The notes under the pieces are model-generated. The model worked only from the letters and a program-made list of their open reading frames with translations. It was not told where the DNA came from and made no database searches. A DNA stretch of 26,473 bases from Pseudomonadota bacterium (GTDB lineage Bacteria; Pseudomonadota; Gammaproteobacteria; Pseudomonadales; Oleiphilaceae). Within the stretch, counting starts at the first letter, position 1. Each line of letters opens with the position of its first letter. This document shows positions 7,941-14,480 of the stretch, one piece after another. The position numbers and the translations under genes are program-made. Location: assembly GCA_023430625.1 (NCBI GenBank), contig JAEZAA010000306.1, positions 1 through 26,473 on the forward strand, written 5' to 3'.

Positions 7941-9428
7941 ATGACGCCCGAACAGTTCGCGCAGCTTGCCCGCGAAGGCTACAACCGCATTCCCGTGACC
8001 CGTGAAGTTCTTGCGGATCTCGACACCCCCCTCAGCACCTATTTGAAGCTGGCCAACGCCCCCTACTCCTATTTGCTGGAGTCGGTCCAGGGCGGCGAGA
8101 AATGGGGCCGTTATTCCATCATCGGCCTGCCATGCCGCACGCAATTGCGGGTGCAGGGCCATGACATCAGCCTCAGCACCAATGGAGAGGTGGTCGAACG
8201 CCACCGGGTTGAAGACCCGCTGGCCTTTATCGAGACCTTCCAAACCCGCTTCAAGGTACCGGACCTGCCGGGGCTGCCCCGCTTTCATGGCGGCCTGGTG
8301 GGCTACTTCGGCTATGACACCGTGCGCTATATCGAGCCGCGCCTGGCCAAGTCCACCCCGCCCGATCCCATCGGCACGCCCGATATCCTGCTGATGGTGT
8401 CCGAACAGGTGGTGGTGTTCGATAACCTGAGCGGCAAGTTGCACCTGATCGATCTGGCCGACCCCAGCCAGCCTGACGCCTATGCCGAGGCCGAGCGCCG
8501 GCTGGCGCACCTGGTACAACGCCTGCGCCAGCGTGCCTCGGTGGATGACCTGTTGCCCCATCAGGCCGGCAACAAGGCGGTGGCGGAAACCGATTTCGTC
8601 TCCGGCATGCGCCAGGAAACCTTCGAAGCCGCCGTGGGCAAGATCAAGGAATACGTGCTGGCTGGCGACGTGATGCAGACCGTACTGGCCCAGCGCATGT
8701 CGATCCCATTCAAGGGCGCGCCGCTCAACCTGTACCGGGCCCTGCGCAGCCTCAATCCTTCGCCCTACATGTACTTCCTCAACCTCGAAGACTTCCATAT
8801 CGTGGGGTCGTCGCCGGAGATTCTGACCCGGGTCGAGGATGGCGAGGTCACCGTGCGTCCCATCGCCGGCACCCGCAAGCGCGGTGCCACCGAGGAAGAG
8901 GACAAGGCCTTGGAAGCCGACCTGCTGGCCGACCCCAAGGAGATCGCCGAGCATCTGATGCTGATCGACTTGGGCCGCAACGATGCCGGCCGGGTCAGCC
9001 AGACCGGCACCGTGGCCGTCACCGACAAGATGGTGATCGAGCGCTACTCCCATGTGATGCACATCGTCTCCAACGTCACCGGCTCTCTAAAACCGGGCCT
9101 GTCCAACATCGACGTTTTGCGCGCGACCTTGCCCGCCGGCACCCTGAGCGGCGCCCCCAAGATCCGCGCCATGGAAATCATCGACGAGCTGGAGCCGGTC
9201 AAGCGTGGCGTCTATGGCGGCGCCGTGGGCTATCTGGCCTGGAACGGCAACATGGACACGGCAATCGCCATCCGCACCGCCGTGATCAAGGACGGCACCC
9301 TGCATATCCAAGCCGGTGCCGGCGTGGTGGCCGATTCGGTACCGCGCCTTGAGTGGGAGGAAACCATGAACAAAGGGCGCGCCGTGTTCCGCGCGGTCGC
9401 CATGGTTGAACAAGGCCTTGATGGTTGA
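7941..9428 (+). CDS. trpE: Anthranilate synthase component I
   Basis: The 495-aa large subunit makes anthranilate from chorismate, using ammonia delivered by TrpG; first committed step of tryptophan synthesis. The N-terminal domain carries LLES at residues 45-48, the tryptophan-feedback motif. The catalytic chorismate-binding half shows GSSPEILTR, RPIAGTRKRG, LIDLGRNDAGRVS, THE YSHVMHIVSNV stretch, and GTLSGAPKIRAME near the C-terminal third. Start ATG at 7941 is preceded by GAGG. The stop lies 11 nt before the trpG ATG. Length and motifs are normal. Feedback control by tryptophan is expected from the LLES motif. Confidence 0.97.
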   Translation: MTPEQFAQLAREGYNRIPVTREVLADLDTPLSTYLKLANAPYSYLLESVQGGEKWGRYSIIGLPCRTQLRVQGHDISLSTNGEVVERHRVEDPLAFIETFQTRFKVPDLPGLPRFHGGLVGYFGYDTVRYIEPRLAKSTPPDPIGTPDILLMVSEQVVVFDNLSGKLHLIDLADPSQPDAYAEAERRLAHLVQRLRQRASVDDLLPHQAGNKAVAETDFVSGMRQETFEAAVGKIKEYVLAGDVMQTVLAQRMSIPFKGAPLNLYRALRSLNPSPYMYFLNLEDFHIVGSSPEILTRVEDGEVTVRPIAGTRKRGATEEEDKALEADLLADPKEIAEHLMLIDLGRNDAGRVSQTGTVAVTDKMVIERYSHVMHIVSNVTGSLKPGLSNIDVLRATLPAGTLSGAPKIRAMEIIDELEPVKRGVYGGAVGYLAWNGNMDTAIAIRTAVIKDGTLHIQAGAGVVADSVPRLEWEETMNKGRAVFRAVAMVEQGLDG

Positions 9429-9439
9429 GGAGACGTACC

Positions 9440-10024
9440 ATGCTAGTGATGATCGATAACTACGACTCCTTTACCTACAACGTGGTGCAATACCTGGGCG
9501 AGCTGGGCGCGGACGTGCGCGTGTTTCGCAACGACGAAATCAGCGTGGCCGAACTCAAGCAGCTCAAGCCCTCGCACCTGGTGATCTCGCCCGGCCCTTG
9601 CTCGCCCAACGAAGCGGGCATTTCCATGGAAGCCATCCAGAGTTTTGCCGGCGAAGTGCCGATCCTGGGCATCTGCCTGGGTCACCAGAGCATCGGCCAG
9701 GTGTTTGGCGGCCAGATCATTCGCGCGGGCCAGGTCATGCATGGCAAGACGTCGCCGATCCGCCACAATGGCGCCGGGGTGTTCGCGGGCTTGCCCGATC
9801 CGTTCGAGGCCACCCGCTACCACTCGCTGGTGATCTGCAAACAGCACCTGCCGGACTGCCTGGAAGTCACTGCCTGGACCGAAAACCCCGATGGCAGCAT
9901 GGAAGAAATCATGGGCGTGCGGCATCGCACGTTGCCCATCGAAGGCGTGCAGTTCCATCCGGAATCGATTTTGACGCAGCATGGCCATGACCTGCTGGCG
10001 AATTTTTTAAAGCAGTCGGTGTAA
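9440..10024 (+). CDS. trpG: Anthranilate synthase component II, glutamine amidotransferase
   Basis: The 194-aa class I amidotransferase hydrolyses glutamine and passes ammonia to TrpE; homologues also serve PabB in folate synthesis. I start at the ATG at 9440, which has GAGGAG just upstream. An in-frame TTG at 9425 overlaps the trpE stop and adds no conserved residues. The catalytic triad is visible: Cys79 in GICLGHQS, and His and Glu in GVQFHPESI. The N-terminus IDNYDSFTYN and the loop SPGPCSPNEAG are standard. After its stop comes a 233-bp spacer with repeats before trpD, unusual for an operon otherwise packed tightly. Confidence 0.96.
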   Translation: MLVMIDNYDSFTYNVVQYLGELGADVRVFRNDEISVAELKQLKPSHLVISPGPCSPNEAGISMEAIQSFAGEVPILGICLGHQSIGQVFGGQIIRAGQVMHGKTSPIRHNGAGVFAGLPDPFEATRYHSLVICKQHLPDCLEVTAWTENPDGSMEEIMGVRHRTLPIEGVQFHPESILTQHGHDLLANFLKQSV

Positions 10025-10065
10025 GGCGAATGAAAGCCCCTCTCCCTGAAGCACACTCTTGCATT

Positions 10066-10180
10066 CCCTCTCCCCTCGGGGGAGAGGGCTAGGGTGAGGG
10101 AGAGCGGCGAAGCCGCTTGAAACACGGAGCTGGCATGCTCCCACCCTCACCCCGGCCCTCTCCCGCCAGCGGGAGAGGGA
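10066..10180. repeat. Head-to-head pair of REP-like palindromes in the trpG-trpD spacer
   Basis: Copy 1 is the hairpin CCCTCTCCCC (10066-10075) with GGGGAGAGGG (10079-10088), followed by AGGGTGAGGG. Copy 2 is the inverse: ACCCTCACCCCGGCCCTCTCCC (10143-10164 region) with GGGAGAGGG (10171-10179). The two face each other around a third perfect hairpin, AGCGGC-GAA-GCCGCT (10103-10117). The layout is that of bacterial interspersed mosaic elements made of paired REP units. In RNA it would fold strongly between trpG and trpD. Confidence 0.75.
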
Positions 10181-10217
10181 GTAATAAGCAGTAACTTGAA
10201 AGATGTGTGCATCGATT

Positions 10218-10227
10218 GGGGGGGGGG
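10218..10227 (+). repeat. Run of ten G upstream of trpD
   Basis: A homopolymer of ten G lies about 30 bases before the trpD ATG and outside the chosen coding region. Such runs slip in replication and are also prone to sequencing-length error. No effect on the reading frame is expected; an effect on leader structure or spacing is possible. Confidence 0.9.
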
Positions 10228-10257
10228 AGCAAAAATCCTAGCGAGGTTCTAATTCCC

Positions 10258-11298
10258 ATGGAAATGAAAGAAGCCCTGGCCCGGGTGGTCGACCACCTGG
10301 ACCTCTCCACCGAGGAAATGACCGACGTCATGACCCAGATCATGACCGGCAAGGCCACCGACGCCCAAATCGGCGGCTTTCTGGTGGCGCTGCGCATGAA
10401 GAGCGAAAGCCTCGACGAGATCACCGGTGCCACCAAGGCCATGCGCGACCTGGTCACGCCCGTGCCCGTCAGCGGCCCTCATCTGGTGGACACCTGTGGT
10501 ACCGGTGGCGATGGCGCCAACCTCTTCAACGTCTCCACCGCCAGTGCCTTTGTAGTGGCGGCGGCCGGCGGCCAGGTGGCCAAGCACGGCAACCGGGGCG
10601 TATCCAGCAAGAGCGGCAGCTCCGACCTGCTGGAAGCAGCCGGCATCTACCTCAATCTAACGCCCGAGCAAGTAGCCCGCTGCATCACTGAGATCGGCGT
10701 TGGCTTCATGTTCGCACCCGCCCATCACGGCGCCATGAAATACGCCATTGGCCCGCGCCGGGAAATGGGCCTGCGCACCCTGTTCAACATGCTTGGCCCC
10801 ATGACCAATCCGGCCGGGGTGAAGAAGCAGGTGATCGGCGTGTTCTCCAAGGCCCTGTGCCGCCCCATGGCGGAAGTGCTGCAGCGCCTGGGTAGCACTC
10901 ATGTGCTGATCGTGCATTCCGTCGATGGCCTGGATGAAATCAGCCTGGCCAGCCCCACCCATATCGCGGAGCTGAAAGATGGCGTGATCCGCGAGTATCA
11001 GATTCAGCCGGAAGATTTCGGCATTACCAGCCAGAGCCTGATCGGCCTGAGCGTGGAAGGCCCCGAGGCCAGCCTCAAACTGATCCAGTCTGCCCTGGGC
11101 AAGGGCCAGGAGCCGGTGGTGCAGAAAGCCCGCGACATCATTACCTTAAACGCAGGCGCCGCCATTTATGCCGCCGACCTCGCCGACACCCTGGCCGAAG
11201 GCGTCGCCCGTGCCCAGGACGCCATTGGCAGCGGCCTGGCCCTGGAAAAAATCGGTGAACTGGTGAGCTTCACCGCCTGCTTTAACGAGGCTTCCTGA
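10258..11298 (+). CDS. trpD: Anthranilate phosphoribosyltransferase
   Basis: The 346-aa enzyme transfers a phosphoribosyl group from PRPP to anthranilate (second step of tryptophan synthesis, cytoplasm, homodimer). The start at the ATG at 10258 gives MEMKEALARVVDHLDLS, matching the pseudomonad TrpD N-terminus; GAGG is about 11 nt upstream. A longer frame back to 10207 would translate through the G-run and is not credible. Hallmarks are DTCGTGGDGANLFNVST (PRPP/Mg loop), KHGNRGVSSKSGS, and GPRREMGLRTLFNMLGPMTN. It is the stand-alone form, not fused to TrpG. The stop is 2 nt before the trpC ATG. Confidence 0.97.
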   Translation: MEMKEALARVVDHLDLSTEEMTDVMTQIMTGKATDAQIGGFLVALRMKSESLDEITGATKAMRDLVTPVPVSGPHLVDTCGTGGDGANLFNVSTASAFVVAAAGGQVAKHGNRGVSSKSGSSDLLEAAGIYLNLTPEQVARCITEIGVGFMFAPAHHGAMKYAIGPRREMGLRTLFNMLGPMTNPAGVKKQVIGVFSKALCRPMAEVLQRLGSTHVLIVHSVDGLDEISLASPTHIAELKDGVIREYQIQPEDFGITSQSLIGLSVEGPEASLKLIQSALGKGQEPVVQKARDIITLNAGAAIYAADLADTLAEGVARAQDAIGSGLALEKIGELVSFTACFNEAS

Positions 11299-11300
11299 TC

Positions 11301-12107
11301 ATGACCGATTCCAATACTCCGACCATTCTGCGCACGATCGTCGCCCGTAAGCACCAGGAAATCCTGGAACGCCGCGAGCTGGTACCCGAATCCGCTCTGC
11401 GGGCCAGTATTGAGCAAGCCTCACCGACCCGCGGCTTTGTTGCCGCCATTGAGCGCAGTCTCGACGCCGGACGCTCCGCCGTGATCGCCGAGATCAAGAA
11501 GGCCTCCCCCAGCAAGGGTGTGATCCGTGAGAACTTCGATCCGGCCGCCATCGCCCAGAGCTATGCCGACGCTGGCGCGACCTGTCTGTCGGTGCTGACC
11601 GATGTGGACTTCTTCCAGGGTGCCGATATCTATCTGCAGCAGGCCCGCCAGGCCTGTGAGCTGCCGGTGCTGCGCAAGGACTTCATGGTGGCGCCCTATC
11701 AGATTCTGGAAAGCCGTGCCCTGGGGGCGGATTGCATCCTGCTGATTGCCGCCTGCCTGAGCCAGGCACAAATGCAGGATCTGGCCCAGCTGGCCCAGGA
11801 AATTGGCCTGGATGTTCTGGTGGAAGTGCACAATGGTGAGGAGCTGGAACAGGCGCTACAGCTGAACACCCGCCTGATCGGTATCAACAACCGCGACCTG
11901 CACAGCTTTGACGTCAGCCTCAACACCACGTTCGAGCTGCTCAAGCAGATCCCGAAAGATCGGATCATTGTCACCGAAAGCGGCATCCACACCGTCGACG
12001 ACGTCAACGCCATGCGCCAGCACGGCGTCGATAGCTTTCTGGTGGGCGAGTCCTTCATGCGCGCCGATGATCCAGGCGCCAAGCTCAAGGAGCTGTTTTT
12101 CGGCTAA
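11301..12107 (+). CDS. trpC: Indole-3-glycerol-phosphate synthase
   Basis: The 268-aa TIM-barrel enzyme closes the indole ring of carboxyphenylamino-deoxyribulose phosphate to give indole-3-glycerol phosphate. Motifs seen are VIAEIKKASPSKGVIRE (catalytic Lys), LPVLRKDFMV, ADCILLIAA, IGINNRDLHSF, and VTESGI near the C-terminus. It is the monofunctional form, without the TrpF domain fused in enteric bacteria. It follows trpD by 2 nt and is the last trp gene here; a hairpin follows. trpF, trpB and trpA are not in the window, which fits the split trp gene layout of Pseudomonas-type bacteria. Confidence 0.97.
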   Translation: MTDSNTPTILRTIVARKHQEILERRELVPESALRASIEQASPTRGFVAAIERSLDAGRSAVIAEIKKASPSKGVIRENFDPAAIAQSYADAGATCLSVLTDVDFFQGADIYLQQARQACELPVLRKDFMVAPYQILESRALGADCILLIAACLSQAQMQDLAQLAQEIGLDVLVEVHNGEELEQALQLNTRLIGINNRDLHSFDVSLNTTFELLKQIPKDRIIVTESGIHTVDDVNAMRQHGVDSFLVGESFMRADDPGAKLKELFFG

Positions 12108-12140
12108 GCCGGCGCGCACTCCCTAATCTCTCCCAATAAC

Positions 12141-12161
12141 ACCGAGGCGATCCGCCTCGGT
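12141..12161 (+). terminator. Terminator after trpC
   Basis: ACCGAGGCG, loop ATC, CGCCTCGGT form a perfect 9-bp stem 33 bases after the trpC stop, followed by a pyrimidine-rich stretch rather than a clean T run. It lies between convergent trpC and the thioesterase gene. Confidence 0.7.
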
Positions 12162-12187
12162 TGCCCTTCTTGTGTTATCTGCCTGTC

Positions 12188-12619
12188 TTACTCGCTCGCG
12201 GGAAACTGGCGTCGGAACTGTTCCGGCATTGGCGTCACCTTACGGGCCTGGTGGTCGAAGAACACAAAGCCTTGCTTGGCCAGAACCACCAGTTGCCCGG
12301 TGGGATGCTTGGTCACCCGGAAGATCACATCGGCGCCGTATTTGTTGAAGTCCATGAGCCCCACTTCGAACTTCAGGTTGTCCTGGGCGAAGCTTTCGCT
12401 CTTATAGGTGGTCACCAGATCGGTGATGATGATGCCTTTGCCGATGCGGCTGAACTCGTCCATGCCGTAGTGATAGAAAAACCGATAGCGGGCTTCCGAC
12501 AGCAGCGAGATCATCTGGTCGTTACCCACATGGCCGCCGGTGTTGAGGTCGGTCATGCGAACGGTGAGTGTGGTGGTGAAGTAAAACTGTTCCGGCAATT
12601 GAAGCTCGACCCGGGCCAC
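12188..12619 (-). CDS. Hotdog-fold acyl-CoA thioesterase (4HBT/YbgC-like)
   Basis: The 143-aa protein starts with GTG at 12619, with GAGGAG 7 nt upstream (decisive for this start). The block RMTDLNTGGHVGND (Asp24, Gly29, His30) followed by MISLLSEARYRFFYHYG is the 4HBT pattern in which the Asp near the His takes part in thioester hydrolysis. Later come ITDLVTTYKSESFAQDNL and FVFFDH, typical of the hotdog sheet. Single domain, cytoplasmic, probably a homo-oligomer. The true substrate acyl-CoA cannot be told from sequence. It is convergent with trpC. Confidence 0.82.
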   Translation of the reverse strand: MARVELQLPEQFYFTTTLTVRMTDLNTGGHVGNDQMISLLSEARYRFFYHYGMDEFSRIGKGIIITDLVTTYKSESFAQDNLKFEVGLMDFNKYGADVIFRVTKHPTGQLVVLAKQGFVFFDHQARKVTPMPEQFRRQFPASE

Positions 12620-12745
12620 GGCAATCTCCTCGACATCCTGATAGAGGCGCTATGATGCCGAGGCCGGGCCGGTTTTTAAAGTAGCACGCTTGTACTTGCA
12701 TGCGCGCACTCCCCACACATCAATGCGTGCAGGAGCCAGATGAGG

Positions 12746-12820
12746 TGGCCTTGCCGGGATTCGAACCCGGCTCACAACCCGCTCAGGCGAGTTGCAGTCT
12801 CCCAGAGACAGTCCTAGGCC
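12746..12820 (-). tRNA. tRNA-like cloverleaf with irregular anticodon arm (possible degenerate tRNA)
   Basis: Reading down the minus strand from 12820, a 75-nt segment folds into an approximate tRNA. The acceptor GGCCTAG pairs with CAAGGCC (12747-12753) at 6 of 7 positions. The T arm CCGGG-TTCGAAT-CCCGG is canonical. The D arm has the loop TCTGGGA with GG in the usual place, on a stem with one T-T mismatch. The anticodon arm is abnormal: CAACTCG/CGGGTTG makes a 7-bp stem with a 6-nt loop (or a 5-bp stem with a 10-nt loop), so no anticodon can be assigned. Base 8 is G instead of T, and position 33 is not T. CCA is not fully encoded (the 3' end reads ACCT). The 5' acceptor strand includes the TAG stop of the next gene. 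It may be a pseudo-tRNA, a tRNA remnant or a tRNA-like RNA. Confidence 0.4.
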
Positions 12821-13398
12821 GTGGAATAAAGCTGTTTAATCCGATCGGATCGCGCCTGTAGATCCCGCAGTGCCTTGTTCCAGCGACGCGGGTCGGGGCG
12901 CTGCGGCAGCTCCGCTTGCAGCCGCCGAATGCCATCCTCGAACATTTCCGTGATGCGGGCATACTGCTTTTGCCGCCCGTAAAGGCGGGCCAGCCGGTCG
13001 TACAGGTGTACCCGCTCAGGTGTAACCAGAATCGCCTGTTGCAGATAGAGTTCAGCCCCCTGCAAATCCTGCTCCGCCAGACACTGCCGGGCCATGGTCT
13101 CGAACAAGTTGAAGCGGTGCGTGCGATGCGCCAGGGAGGGGTTCATCAGATGCACCTGACGAAGGCGGACCGCCTGACGTGGCAGGTGCCCGGAACACAG
13201 GCGGGAATGATGAATGCGACCAGAGACCGGATGCATAACCAGATGATCCTGCACCCTGGCCTGTGATGCCGCCACCGAGCGTCGTGCCGTCCCGGCGGCC
13301 TGACATGCGTGGCCGGACAGTAGCCAGAGGCTGGCGACCGTGCCCAATAAAAATGTTCGTCGGGTCAGCGATACCCGTTCATCCTGCAACGCATCCAT
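12814..13398 (-). CDS. Exported TPR-repeat protein with twin-arginine signal
   Basis: The 194-aa protein starts at the ATG at 13398 with GGAG about 7 nt upstream. The N-terminus has a twin-arginine motif (LTRRTFLLG, Arg13-Arg14) followed by a hydrophobic stretch ending near HACQAAG, so export by Tat is likely. The Cys may be a lipidation site, though the lipobox is poor. The C-terminal half is helical with TPR-like units (ETMARQCLAEQDLQGAELYL; AILVTPERVHLYDRLARLYG). TPRs usually mediate protein binding, so an envelope scaffold role is likely but unspecified. The middle is His/Arg-rich (MHPVSGRIHHSR). Its stop codon lies inside the tRNA-like element. No family name can be given. Confidence 0.65.
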   Translation of the reverse strand: MDALQDERVSLTRRTFLLGTVASLWLLSGHACQAAGTARRSVAASQARVQDHLVMHPVSGRIHHSRLCSGHLPRQAVRLRQVHLMNPSLAHRTHRFNLFETMARQCLAEQDLQGAELYLQQAILVTPERVHLYDRLARLYGRQKQYARITEMFEDGIRRLQAELPQRPDPRRWNKALRDLQARSDRIKQLYSTA

Positions 13399-13475
13399 GC
13401 GCGTACTCCATTCCGTTCTTGCCGGCGCAACGCCATCCTGGCATTACGATTCCGGCATTACCCTTTGTTATGTCC

Positions 13476-13814
13476 TCAGGCCAGACGCGCCCCGTTCGGC
13501 ACCTCGCCATCCGGCACGGCCAACACTACCGCACCGTCCACCCGATGAAACCCGGTCACCAGGCATTCCGACATGATGGGTCCGATCTGCTTGGGCGGAA
13601 AATTCACCACCGCCATGACCTGTTTACCCAGCAGGCTTTCCTTGGTGTACAGATCGGTGATCTGGGCACTGGATTTGCGGACGCCAATCTCTGCGCCGAA
13701 ATCCACCAACAACTTGAAGGCCGGCTTGCGCGCCTCGGGAAAATCCTCCACCCCGACGATGGTGCCAACCCGCAACTCAACCTTTTGGAAATCACTCCAG
13801 TCGATCGTACTCAT
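13476..13814 (-). CDS. csaA: CsaA-type tRNA-binding/chaperone protein
   Basis: The 112-aa protein is essentially a single tRNA_bind (OB-fold) domain: DWSDFQKVELRVGTIVGVED, then KLLVDFGAEIGVRKSSAQIT, LLGKQVMAVVNFPPKQIGP and SECLVTGF. This pattern is that of CsaA, a homodimeric protein that binds tRNA-like RNA and was described as a protein-export chaperone in Bacillus. I start at the ATG at 13814; a TTG three codons earlier is possible, and no strong ribosome site favours either. Length fits CsaA. Cytoplasmic. Neighbour to a tRNA-like element, which may be coincidence. Confidence 0.88.
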   Translation of the reverse strand: MSTIDWSDFQKVELRVGTIVGVEDFPEARKPAFKLLVDFGAEIGVRKSSAQITDLYTKESLLGKQVMAVVNFPPKQIGPIMSECLVTGFHRVDGAVVLAVPDGEVPNGARLA

Positions 13815-13975
13815 GCCGTACAAGCCTAGGTTCCGTCATATCGATTCGAAGTTCAGCCTTTTCCCGCCGCATCCCCGCGACAAAGGGTGCACAGCTTACT
13901 CAGTCTGAGCGCGCTGTCTCTGAACCTGGTCTCATATTGAAGCCAAAGCCCAGGTCACGGTTACTCGCCAGGATG

Positions 13976-14269
13976 TTAATCCCCAAAGCCGTACTCCCGC
14001 TTGATCTCCACCACCTGCACTCTATAACGGCGATACCAGCTTGAACGCCCCAGGGATTGTGCCAGCAGGTGCTCCACATCCTGCTTCCAGGCCTTGATCT
14101 GGCTTTCGCTTTCCCAGTAGGAAATGGCGATTTCCTGGTCGCCTTCGGTCAGGCTCACAAACTCGAGACAGCCGTATTCACTCAGGGCCAACTCCCGTAG
14201 CCGCGCGGCCATGCGACTGTATTCTTCATCCAGCTGTGCCACCTGGGCACGGAAAATGACTGCATACAT
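13976..14269 (-). CDS. ABM-domain protein (antibiotic biosynthesis monooxygenase-like, YqjZ type)
   Basis: The 97-aa protein has the small alpha/beta ferredoxin-like pattern of ABM proteins: AVIFRAQVAQLDEEYSRMA, LRELALSEYGCLEFVSL, ISYWESESQIKAWKQDVEH and the C-terminal strand WYRRYRVQVVEI. It resembles the YqjZ group, small dimeric enzymes of uncertain reaction. Start ATG at 14269 has a modest purine stretch (AGAG) upstream. No partner genes; the EthA-like monooxygenase next door is divergent, so a functional link is not implied. Confidence 0.78.
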   Translation of the reverse strand: MYAVIFRAQVAQLDEEYSRMAARLRELALSEYGCLEFVSLTEGDQEIAISYWESESQIKAWKQDVEHLLAQSLGRSSWYRRYRVQVVEIKREYGFGD

Positions 14270-14480
14270 TGATTTAGCTCTCTAGTGGATCCATTGTTCA
14301 AAGCGCGCAGCCGTTCGCTTGCATTCCGAGCAAGCTGCGAGTGAAATAGCTGATCCAGGCTTTATCGATCATGGCCTTAACCCAATAATGACGGGGTTGC
14401 TCATCGGCCCCGCTAATCCCTACCAGGCTGGCCGGTGACCATTGTTGCCCCCAAGACCTGAGATGCTGCAAGGTAAATTT

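Noticed and set aside
7905..9062. 385-codon minus-strand open frame opposite trpE
   Set aside because: It is the antisense shadow of trpE, produced by GC-rich codon bias; His/Gln/Gly-rich and family-less.
10066..10180. Repeat region considered as a CRISPR array
   Set aside because: Only two inverted palindromic units are present, with no regular direct repeats or spacers.
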